Under the pieces are notes generated by a model. That model was not told where the DNA came from and searched no databases. It saw only the letters and a list, made by a program, of their open reading frames with translations. Position numbers and translations under genes: made by a program. From Luzula sylvatica (taxonomy: Eukaryota > Streptophyta > Magnoliopsida > Poales > Juncaceae), in the NCBI GenBank assembly GCA_946800325.1, contig CAMPEJ010000010.1:310001-374000 (forward strand): a stretch of DNA of 64,000 nt, given 5' to 3'. Shown piece after piece: positions 47,498 to 59,700 of this stretch; the first letter of the stretch is position 1, and each line of letters starts with the position of its first letter.

Positions 47498-50400
47498 GAA
47501 TCCTTCATGGGTCTCTCTCTCTCACTTCCTCATTTTCAAATATTAAAACCTAAAAAGAGAGAAACCCTAAGCTGTGATTATCTATATCCATTGATAGCTT
47601 GAGAAACCTCTTTAGATCGTTGATCTACTTTCGATATTCTCCACTAATCGTATCCCACTCACGTGACCGATCACGTTGTAGCTCGATTAGTGAAAAAGTG
47701 TAATAGGCTAGTGCAACAAAGTGTAAAGAGCCTAAGCTATAGATCGATAGAAGCGTGTAAATCGATCTAGGCAAATTCCTTGTAATCGAGTTGAGTTGGA
47801 AGTCAATCGAAAGCCAAAAAGAGGCACAAGGCATTCCCGGAGACATAGGTACTCGCAAATAATTGAATCGGTCAATTAAGCGAGTAAAGGGTGAGTTAAA
47901 GCTACAAAGCAACCACCTACCGAACTTCGTAAACAAACATCTTGTGTCAAAGTGTTTGTACGGTATCATCTTTATCATCTAAATTATTATTTATTCCGCA
48001 CCGTAAATTAGGTTAAATCTAAACTAAGTATAAGTTAGATTGCCAAATTTACCCCCCTCTAGGTTAGAATTAACCAACATGAGGAGTTCAAATAACGTGT
48101 TTTTAGATCATTTGTATCGTATCTTTTACTATATAACTTTTCACCAAATTTCACAAACACTAAGAAAGTTTGTTTTTCGATTTCAAAACAACATTTTAAC
48201 GCTTTGAGGAGTTCAAATAACGTGTTTTTAGATCATTTGTATCGTATCTGTTAGTACATAACTTTTCACCAAATTTCACAAACACTAAGAAAGTTTGTTT
48301 TTCGATTCAAAACAAGATTTTAACGCTTCGAGGAGTTCAAATAACATGTTTTTAGATCATTTGTATCGTATCTTTTACTACATAACATTTCACCAAATTT
48401 TACAAACACTAAGAAAGTTTGTTTTTCGATTCAAAACAAGATTTTAACGCTTTGAGGAGTTCAAATAACGTGTTGTCAGATCATTTGTATCGTATCTTTT
48501 ACAACATAACTTTTCACCAAATTTCACAAACACTAAGAAATTTTGTTTTTCGATTCAAAACAAGATTTTAACGCTTTGAGGAGTTCAAATAACATGTTTT
48601 TAGATCATTTGTATCGTATCTTTTACTACATAACTTTTCACCAAATTTTACAAACACTAAGAAAGTTTGTTTTTCGATTCAAAACAAGATTTTAACGCTT
48701 TGAGAAGTTCAAATAACGTGTTTTTAGATCATTTGTATCGTATCTTTTACAACATAACTTTTCACCAAATTTCACAAACACTAATAAAGTTTGTTTTTCG
48801 ATTTCAAAACAATATTTTAACGCTTTGAGGAGTTCGCAGAACGTGTTTTTAGATCATTTGAATCGTATCTTTTACTACATAACTTTTCACCAAATTTTTC
48901 GAACATTAAGAAAATTTGTTTTGCGATTCAAAACAATCGTTTATCGATCTAAGGAGTTCAAATAACGTGTTTTTGAGATGGTTTGGATCTAGTCTTTTAC
49001 TACGTTTGTTTTCACCAAATTGTACATACACTAAGAAAGTTTTCTTTTCGATTCATAGAAATCTTTTTACGCTTGGAGGAGTTCAAATAATGTGTTTTTA
49101 GATCAGCTGAATCGTAACTTTCACTACATAACTTTTCACCAAATTTTACTAACATTAAGAAAGTTTGTTTTTCGATTCAAAACAATCGTTTTACACTCTG
49201 AGGAGGTCAAATAACGTGTTTTTAGATCATTTGTATCGTATCTTTTACTACATAACTTTTCACCAAATTTCACAAACACTAAGAAAGTTTGTTTTTCGAT
49301 TCAAAACAAGATTTTAACGCTTCGAGGGGTTCAAATAACATGTTTTTAGATCATTTGTATCGTATCTTTTACTACATTACTTTTCACCAAATTTTTCAAA
49401 CACTAAGAAAGTTTGTTTTTCGATTCAAAACAAGATTTTAACGCTTTGAGGAATTCAAATAATGTGTTTTTAGATCATTTGTATCGTATCTTTTAGTACA
49501 TAACTTTTCACCAAATTTTACAATCACTAAGAAAGTTTGTTTTTCGATTCAAAACAAGATTTTAACGCTTCGAGGGGTTCAAATAACATGTTTTTAGATC
49601 ATTTGTATCGTATCTTTTACTACATAACTTTTCACCAAATTTCACAAACACTAAGAAAGTTTGTTTTCCGATTCAAAACAAGATTTTAACGCTTTGAGGA
49701 GTTCAAATAACGTGTTTTTAGATCATTTGTTTCGTATCTCTTAGTACATAACTTTTCACCAAATTTTACAAACACTAAGAAAGTTTGTTTTTCGATTCAA
49801 AACAAGATTTTAACGCTTTGAGGAGTTCAAATAACGTGTTGTTAGATCATTTGTATCGTATCTTTTAGTATATAACTTTTCACCAAATTTCACAAACACT
49901 AAGAAATTTGTTTTTCGATTCAAACCAAGATTTTAACGCATTGAGGAGTTCAAATAACGTGTTTTTAGATCATTTGTATCGTATCTTTTACTATATAACT
50001 TTTCACCAAATTTCACAAACACTAAGAAAGTTTGTTTTTCGATTTGAAAACAAGATTTTAACGCTTTGAGGAGTTCAAATAACGTGTTTTTAGATCATTT
50101 GTATCGTATCTTTTACTATATAACTTTTCACCAAATTTCACAAACACTAAGAAAGTTTGTTTTTCGATTTCTAAACAAGATTTTTAACGCTTTGAGGAGT
50201 TCAAATAACGTGTTTTTAGATCATTTGTATCGTATCTTTTACTATATAACTTTTCACCAAATTTCACAAACACTAAGAAAGTTTGTTTTTCGATTTCAAA
50301 ACAACATTTTAACGCTTTGAGGAGTTCAAATAACGTGTTTTTAGATCATTTGTATCGTATCTGTTAGTACATAACTTTTCACCAAATTTCACAAACACTA

Positions 50401-52293
50401 AGAAAGTTTGTTTTTCGATTCAAAACAAGATTTTAACGCTTCGAGGAGTTCAAATAACGTGTTTTTAGATCATTTGTATCGTATCTTTTACTACATAACA
50501 TTTCACCAAATTTTACAAACACTAAGAAAGTTTGTTTTTCGATTCAAAACAAGATTTTAACGCTTTGAGGAGTTCAAATAACGTGTTGTTAGATCATTTG
50601 TATCGTATCTTTTACAACATAACTTTTCACCAAATTTCACAAACACTAAGAAAGTTTGTTTTTCGATTCAAAACAAGATTTTAACGCTTTGAGGAGTTCA
50701 AATAACGTGTTTTTAGATCATTTGTATCGTATCTTTTACTACATAACTTTTCACCAAATTTTACAAACACTAAGAAAGTTTGTTTTTCGATTCAAAACAA
50801 GATTTTAACGCTTTGAGAAGTTCAAATAACGTGTTTTTAGATCATTTGTATCGTATCTTTTACAACATAACTTTTCACCAAATTTCACAAACACTAATAA
50901 AGTTTGTTTTTCGATTTCAAAACAATATTTTAACGCTTTGAGGAGTTCGCAGAACGTGTTTTTAGATCATTTGAATCGTATCTTTTACTACATAACTTTT
51001 CACCAAATTTTACGAACATTAAGAAAATTTGTTTTGCGATTCAAAACAATCGTTTATCGATCTAAGGAGTTCAAATAACGTGTTTTTGAGATGGTTTGGA
51101 TCTAGTCTTTTACTACGTTTGTTTTCACCAAATTGTACATACACTAAGAAAGTTTTCTTTTCGATTCATAGAAATCTTTTTACGCTTGGAGGAGTTCAAA
51201 TAATGTGTTTTTAGATCAGCTGAATCGTAACTTTCACTACATAACTTTTCACCAAATTTTACTAACATTAAGAAAGTTTGTTTTTCGATTCGAAACAATC
51301 GTTTTACACTCTGAGGAGGTCAAATAACGTGTTTTTAGATCATTTGTATCGTATCTTTTACTACATAACTTTTCACCAAATTTCACAAACACTAAGAAAG
51401 TTTGTTTTTCGATTCAAAACAAGATTTTAACGCTTCGAGGGGTTCAAATAACATGTTTTTAGATCATTTGTATCGTATCTTTTACTACATTACTTTTCAC
51501 CAAATTTTTCAAACACTAAGAAAGTTTGTTTTTCGATTCAAAACAAGATTTTAACGCTTTGAGGAATTCAAATAATGTGTTTTTAGATCATTTGTATCGT
51601 ATCTTTTAGTACATAACTTTTCACCAAATTTTACAATCACTAAGAAAGTTTGTTTTTCGATTCAAAACAAGATTTTAACGCTTTGAGTAGTTCAAATGAC
51701 CTGTTTTTAGATCATTTGTATCGTAACTTTTACTACATAACTTTTCACCAAATTTCACAAACACTAAGAAAGTTTGTTTTCCGATTCAAAACAAGATTTT
51801 AACGCTTTGAGGAGTTCAAATAACGGGTTTTTAGATCATTTGTATCGTATCTTTTACTATATAACTTTTCACCAAATTTCACAAACACTAAGAAAGTTTG
51901 TTTTTCGATTTCAAAACAAGATTTTAACGCTTTGAGGAGTTCAAATAACGTGTTTTTAGATCATTTGTATCGTATCTTTTAGTACATAACTTTTCACCAA
52001 ATTTTACAATCACTAAGAAAGTTTGTTTTTCGATTCAAAACAAGATTTTAACGCTTTGAGGAGTTCAAATAACGTGTTGTTAGATCATTTGTATCGTATC
52101 TTTTACTATATAACTTTTCACCAAATTTCACAAACACAAAGAAAATTTGTTTTTCGATTCAAAACAAGATTTTAAAGCTTTGAGGAGTTCAAGTAACGTG
52201 TTTTTAGATCATTTGTATCGTATCTTTTACAACATAACTTTTCACCAAATTTCACAAACACTTAGAAAGTTTGTTTTTCGATTCAAAACAAGA

Positions 52294-53785
52294 TTGTAAA
52301 GCTTTGAGAAGTTCAAATAACGTGTTTTTAGATCATTTGTATCGTATCTTTTACTACATAACTTTTCACCAAATTTCACAAACACTAATAAAGTTTGTTT
52401 TTCGATTTCAAAACAAGATTTTAACGCTTTGAGGAGTTCAAATAACGTGTTTTTAGATCATTTGTATCGTATCTTTTAGTACATAACTTTTCACCAAATT
52501 TTACAATCACTAAGAAAGTTTGTTTTTCGATTCAAAACAATATTTTAACGCTTTGAGGAGTTCAAATAACGTGTTGTTAGATCATTTGTATCGTATCTTT
52601 TACTATATAACTTTTCACCAAATTTCACAAACACAAAGAAAGTTTGTTTTTCGATTCAAAACAAGATTTTAAAGCTTTGAGGAGTTCAAGTAACGTGTTT
52701 TTAGATCATTTGTATCGTATCTTTTACAACATAACTTTTCACCAAATTTCACAAACACTTAGAAAGTTTGTTTTTCGATTCAAAACAAGATTGTAAAGCT
52801 TTGAGAAGTTCAAATAACGTGTTTTTAGATCATTTGTATCGTATCTTTTACTACATAACTTTTCACCAAATTTCACAAACACTAATAAAGTTTGTTTTTC
52901 GATTTCAAAACAAGATTTTAACGCTTTGAGGAGTTCAAATAACGTGTTTTTAGATCATTTGTATCGTATCTTTTAGTACATAACTTTTCACCAAATTTTA
53001 CAATCACTAAGAAAGTTTGTTTTTCGATTCAAAACAAGATTTTAACGCTTTGAGGAGTTCAAATAACGTGTTGTTAGATCATTTGTATCGTATCTTTTAC
53101 TATATAACTTTTCACCAAATTTCACAAACACAAAGAAAGTTTGTTTTTCGATTCAAAACAAGATTTTAATGCTTTGAGGAGTTCAAATAACGTGTTTTTA
53201 GATCATTTGTATCGTATCTTTTACAACATAACTTTTCACCAAATTTCACAAACACTTAGAAAGTATGTTTTTCGATTCAAAACAAAATTGTAAAGCTTTG
53301 AGAAGTTCAAATAACGTGTTTTTAGATCATTTGTATCGTATCTTTTACTACATAACTTTTCACCAAATTTCACAAACACTAATAAAGTTTGTTTTTCGAT
53401 TTCAAAACAAGATTTTAACGCATTGAGGAGTTCAAATAACGTGTTTTTAGATCATTTGTATCGTATCTTTTAGTACATAACTTTTCACCAAATTTTACAA
53501 ACACTAAGAAAGTTTGTTTTTCGATTCAAAACAAGATTTTAACGCTTTGAGTAGTTCAAATGACCTGTTTTTAGATCATTTGTATCGTATCTTTTACTAC
53601 ATAACTTTTCACCAAATTTCACAAACACTAAGAAAGTTTGTTTTCCGATTCAAAACAAGATTTTAACGCTTTGAGGAGTTCAAATAACGGGTTTTTAGAT
53701 CATTTGTACCGTATCTTTTACTACATAACTTTTCACCAAATTTCACAAACACTAAGAAAGTTTGTTTTTCGATTTCAAAACAAGA
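52294..53785. repeat. 497-bp (4-monomer) tandem repeats
   Basis: The marker AAGATTGTAAAGC (or AAAATTGTAAAGC) occurs at 52294, 52791 and 53288, i.e. spaced 497 bp, then at 54158 (+870) and 55649 (+1491). In the later duplicate the series is 59438, 59935 and 60805. This is the shortest higher-order unit I can demonstrate. Confidence 0.82.
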
Positions 53786-56700
53786 TTTTAACGCTTTGAG
53801 GAGTTCAAATAACGTGTTTTTAGATCATTTGTATCGTATCTTTTAGTATATAACTTTTCACCAAATTTTACAATCACTAAGAAAGTTTGTTTTTCGATTC
53901 AAAACAAGATTTTAACGCTTTGAGGAGTTCAAATAACGTGTTGTTAGATCATTTGTATCGTATCTTTTACTATATAACTTTTCACCAAATTTCACAAACA
54001 CAAAGAAAGTTTGTTTTTCGATTCAAAACAAGATTTTAATGCTTTGAGGAGTTCAAATAACGTGTTTTTAGATCATTTGTATCGTATCTTTTACAACATA
54101 ACTTTTCACCAAATTTCACAAACACTTAGAAAGTTTGTTTTTCGATTCAAAACAAGATTGTAAAGCTTTGAGAAGTTCAAATAACGTGTTTTTAGATAAT
54201 TTGTATCGTATCTTTTACTACATAACTTTTCACCAAATTTCACAAACACTAATAAAGTTTGTTTTTCGATTTCAAAACAAGATTTCAACGCTTTGAGGAG
54301 TTCAAATAACGAGTTTTTAGATCATTTGTATCGTATCTTTTAGTACATAACTTTTCACCAAATTTTACAAACACTAAGAAAGTTTGTTTTTCGATTCAAA
54401 ACAAGATTTTAACGCTTTGAGTAGTTCAAATGACCTGTTTTTAGATCATTTGTATCGTATCTTTTACTACATAACTTTTCACCAAATTTCACAAACACTA
54501 AAAAAGTTTGTTTTTCGATTCAAAACAAGATTTTAACACTTTGAGGAGTTCAAATAACGTGTTTTTAGATCATTTGTATCGTATCTTTTAGTACATAACT
54601 TTTCACCAAATTTTACAATCACTAAGAAAGTTTGTTTTTCGATTCAAAACAAGATTTTAACGCTTTGAGGAGTTCAAATAACGTGTTGTTAGATCATTTG
54701 TATCGTATCTTTTACTATATAACTTTTCACCAAATTTCACAAACACTAAGAAATTTCTTTTTCGATTCAAAACAAGATTTTAACGCATTGAGGAGTTCAA
54801 ATAACGTGTTTTTAGATCATTTGTATCGTATCTTTTACTATATAACTTTTCACCAAATTTCACAAACACTAAGAAAGTTTGTTTTTCGATTTCAAAACAA
54901 GATTTTTAACGCTTTGAGGAGTTCAAATAACTTGTTTTTAGATCATTTGTATCGTATCTTTTACTATATAACTTTTCACCAAATTTCACAAACACTAAGA
55001 AAGTTTGTTTTTCGATTTCAAAACAACATTTTAACGCTTTGAGGAGTTCAAATAACGTGTTTTTAGATCATTTGTATCGTATATGTTAGTACATAACTTT
55101 TCACCAAATTTCACAAACATTAAGAAAGTTTGTTTTTCGATTCAAAACAAGATTTTAACGCTTCGAGGAGTTCAAATAACATGTTTTTAGATCATTTGTA
55201 TCGTATCTTTTACTACATAACTTTTCACAAAATTTTACAAACACTAAGAAAGTTTGTTTTTCGATTCAAAACTAGATTTTAACGCTTTGAGGAGTTCAAA
55301 TAACGTGTTTTTAGATCATTTGTATCGTATCTTTTAGTACATAACTTTTCACCAAATTTTACAATCACTAAGAAAGTTTGTTTTTCGATTCAAAACAAGA
55401 TTTTAACGCTTTGAGGAGTTCAAATAACGTGTTGTTAGATCATTTGTATCGTATCTTTTACTATATAACTTTTCACCAAATTTCACAAACACAAAGAAAG
55501 TTTGTTTTTCGATTCAAAACAAGATTTTAATGCTTTGAGGAGTTCAAATAAAGTGTTTTTAGATCATTTGTATCGTATCTTTTACAACATAACTTTTCAC
55601 CAAATTTCACAAACACTTAGAAAGTTTGTTTTTCGATTCAAAACAAGATTGTAAAGCTTCGAGAAGTTCAAATAACGTGTTTTTAGATCATTTGTATCGT
55701 ATCTTTTACTACATAACTTTTCACCAAATTTCACAAACACTAATAAAGTTTGTTTTTCGATTTCAAAACAAGATTTTAACGCTTTGAGGAGTTCAAATAA
55801 CGTGTTTTTAGATCATTTGTATCGTATCTTTCAGTACATAACTTTTCACCAAATTTTACAAACACTAAGAAAGTTTGTTTTTCGATTCAAAACAAGATTT
55901 TAACGCTTTGAGTAGTTCAAATGACCTGTTTTTAGATCATTTGTATCGTATCTTTTACTACATAACTTTTCACCAAATTTCACAAACACTAAGAAAGTTT
56001 GTTTTCCGATTCAAAACAAGATTTTAACACTTTGAGGAGTTCAAATAACAGGTTTTTAGATCATTTGTATCGTATCTTTTACTACATAACTTTTCACCAA
56101 ATTTCACAAACACTTAGAAAGTTTGTTTTTCGAATCAAAACAAGATTTTAACACTTTGAGGAGTTCGAATAACGTGTTTTTAGATCATTTGTATCGTATC
56201 TTTTAGTACATAACTTTTCACCAAATTTTACAATCACTAAGAAAGTTTGTTTTTCGATTCAAAACAAGATTTTAACGCTTTGAGGAGTTCAAATAACGTG
56301 TTGTTAGATCATTTGTATCATATCTTTTACTATATAACTTTTCACCAAATTTCACAAACACTAAGAAAGTTTGTTTTTCGATTCAAAACAAGATTTTAAA
56401 GCTTTGAGGAGTTCAAATAACGTGTTTTTAGATCATTTGTATCGTATCTTTTACAACATAACTTTTCACCAAATTTCACAAACACTAAGAAAGTTTGTTT
56501 TTCGATTCAACACAAGATTTTAAAGCTTTGAGAAGTTCAAATAACGTGTTTTTAGATCATTTGTATCGTATCTTTTACAACATAACTTTTCACCAAATTT
56601 CACAAACACTAATAAAGTTTGTTTTTCGATTTCAAAACAATATTTTAACGCTTTGAGGAGTTCAAATAACGTGTTTTTAGATCATTTGTATCGATTCAAA

Positions 56701-59700
56701 ACAAGATTTTAACGCTTCGAGGAGTTCAAATAACGTGTTGTTAGATCATTTGTATCGTATCTTTTACTATACAACTTTTCACCAAATTTCACAAACACTA
56801 AGAAATTTGTTTTTCGATTCAAACCAAGATTTTAACGCATTGAGGAGTTCAAATAACGTGTTTTTAGATCATTTGTATCGTATCTTTTACTATATAACTT
56901 TTCACCAAATTTCACAAACACTAAGAAAGTTTGTTTTTCGATTTCAAAACAAGATTTTAACGCTTTGAGGAGTTCAAATAACGTGTTTTTAGATTATTTG
57001 TATCGTATCTTTTACTATATAACTTTTCACCAAATTTCACAAACACTAAGAAAGTTTGTTTTTCGATTTCAAAACAAGATTTTAACGCTTTGAGGAGTTC
57101 AAATAACGTGTTTTTAGATCATTTGTATCGTATCTTTTAGTACATAACTTTTCACCAAATTTCACAAACACTAAGAAAGTTTGTTTTTCGATTCAAAACA
57201 AGATTTTAACGCTTCGAGGAGTTCAAATAACATGTTTTTAGATCATTTGTATCGTATCTTTTACTACATAACTTTTCACCAAATTTTACAAACACTAAGA
57301 AAGTTTGTTTTTCGATTCAAAACAAGATTTTAACGCTTTGAGGAGTTCAAATAACGTGTTGTTAGATCATTTGTATCATATCTTTTACAACATAACTTTT
57401 CACCAAATTTCACAAACACTAAGAAAGTTTGTTTTTCGATTCAAAACAAGATTTTAACGCTTTGAGGAGTTCAAATAACGTGTTTTTAGATCATTTGTAT
57501 CGTATCTTTTACTACATAACTTTTCACCAAATTTCACAAACACTAAGAAAGTTTGTTTTTCGATTTCAAAACAAGATTTTAACGCTTTGAGGAGTTCAAA
57601 TAACGTGTTTTTAGATCATTTGTATCGTATCTTTTAGTACATAACTTTTCACCAAATTTCACAAACACTAAGAAAGTTTGTTTTTCGATTCAAAACAAGA
57701 TTTTAACGCTTCGAGGGGTTCAAATAACATGTGTTTAGATCATTTGTATCGTATCTTTTACTACATTACTTTTCACCAAATTTTTCAAACACTAAGAAAG
57801 TTTGTTTTTCGATTCAAAACAAGATTTTAACGCTTTGAGGAGTTCAAATAATGTGTTTTTAGATCATTTGTATCGTATCTTTTACTACATTACTTTTCAC
57901 CAAATTTCACAAACACTAAGAAAGTTTGTTTTTCGATTTCAAAACAAGATTTTAACGCTTTGAGGAGTTCAAATAACGTGTTTTTAGATCATTTGTATCG
58001 TATCTTTTAGTACATAACTTTTCACCAATTTCACAAACACTAAGAAAGTTTGTTTTTCGATTCAAAACAAGATTTTAACGCTTTGAGGAGTTCAAATAAC
58101 AGGTTTTTAGATCATTTGTATCGTATCTTTTACTACATAACTTTTCACCAAATTTTTCAAGCACTAAGAAAGTTTGTTTTCCGATTTAAAACAAGATTTT
58201 AATGCTTTGAGGAGTTCAAATAATGTGTTTTTAGATCATTTGTATCGTATCTTTTACAACATAACTTTTCACCAAATTTCACAAACACTAAGAAAGTTTG
58301 TTTTTCGATTCAAAACAAGATTTTAAAGCTTTGAGAAGTTCAAATAACGTGTTTTTAGATCATTTGTATCGTATCTTTTACTACATAACTTTTCACCAAA
58401 TTTCACGAACACTAATAAAGTTTGTTTTTCGTTTTCAAAACAAGATTTTAACGCTTTGAGGAGTTCAAATAACGTGTTTTTAGATCATTTGTATCGTATC
58501 TTTTAGTACATAACTTTTCACCAAATTTCACAAACACTAAGAAAGTTTGTTTTTCGATTCAAAACAAAATTTTAACGCTTTGAGGAGTTCAAATAACATG
58601 TTTTTAAATCATTTGTATTGTATCTTTTACTACATAACTTTTCACCAAATTTCACAAACACTAAGAAAGTTTATTTTTCGATTCAAAACAAGATTTTAAC
58701 GCTTTGAGGAGTTCAAATAATGTGTTTTTAGATCATTTGTATCGTATCTTTTACAACATAACTTTTCACCAAATTTCACAAACACTAAGAAAGTTTGTTT
58801 TTCGATTCAAAACAAGATTTTAACGCTTTGAGGAGTTCAAATAACGTGTTTTTAAATCATTTGCATCGTATCTTTTACTACATAACTTTTCACCAAATTT
58901 TACAAACACTAAGAAAGTTTGTTTTTCGATTCAAAACAAGATTTTAACGCTTTGAGTAGTTCAAATAACCTGTTTTTAGATCATTTGTATCGTATCTTTT
59001 ACTACATAACTTTTCACCAAATTTCACAAACACTAAGAAAGTTTGTTTTCCGATTCAAAACAAGATTTTAACGCTTTGAGGAGTTCAAATAACGGGTTTT
59101 TAGATCATCTGTATCGTATCTTTTACTACATGACTTTTCACCAAATTTCACAAACACTAAGAAAGTTTGTTTTTCGATTCAAAACAAGATTTTAACGCTT
59201 TGAGGAGTTCAAATAACGTGTTTTTAGATCATTTGTTTCGTATCTCTTAGTTCATAACTTTTCACCAAATTTTACAATCACTAAGAAAGTTTGTTTTTCG
59301 ATTCAAAACAAGATTTTAAAGCTTTGAGGAGTTCAAGTAACGTGTTTTTAGATCATTTGTATCGTATCTTTTACAACATAACTTTTCACCAAATTTCACA
59401 AACACTTAGAAAGTTTGTTTTTCGATTCAAAACAAGATTGTAAAGCTTTGAGAAGTTCAAATAACGTGTTTTTAGATCATTTGTATCGTATCTTTTACTA
59501 CATAACTTTTCACCAAATTTCACAAACACTAATAAAGTTTGTTTTTCGATTTCAAAACAAGATTTTAACGCTTTGAGGAGTTCAAATAACGTGTTTTTAG
59601 ATCATTTGTATCGTATCTTTTAGTACATAACTTTTCACCAAATTTTACAATCACTAAGAAAGTTTGTTTTTCGATTCAAAACAAGATTTTAACGCTTTGA

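Larger units (their letters stand above)
46674..48079 (+). mobile_element. Solo LTR of the same copia family (1406 bp)
   Basis: Termini TGTTGGTT...AACCAACA match the 5' LTR at 5805-7211 in inverse orientation over the full length. Both sides are satellite, with TGAGG duplicated, and there is no internal retrotransposon sequence, so this is a product of LTR-LTR recombination. Sense U3 lies on the plus strand from 46674. The palindrome cluster (47011-47455), TATA box (47490-47497), TCTCTC leader, a G-box CACGTG (47660-47665) and a U5 end with CCCCCCTCTAGG follow in order. A perfect 15-bp inverted repeat joins 46910-46924 with 47649-47663. The promoter appears intact and would fire rightward into the satellite. 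Confidence 0.96.
44721..51800. repeat. 2113-bp higher-order repeat, two copies plus a partial third, interrupted by a solo LTR
   Basis: TATCTGTTAG occurs at 44721, 48245 and 50358, and a strongly diverged monomer group starts near 45392, 48916 and 51029. The second interval is 2113 bp (17 monomers). The first is 3524 bp, which equals 2113 plus 1411, the solo LTR (1406) and its 5-bp target duplication. Copy 3 loses similarity near 51.8 kb. Copy 2 differs from copies 1 and 3 at one monomer near 49.57 kb, suggesting local gene conversion. Confidence 0.88.

Noticed and set aside
47625..47978. 117-codon antisense frame in the solo LTR
   Set aside because: The equivalent frame in the other LTR is shifted by a single-base indel and ends early, so it is not conserved.
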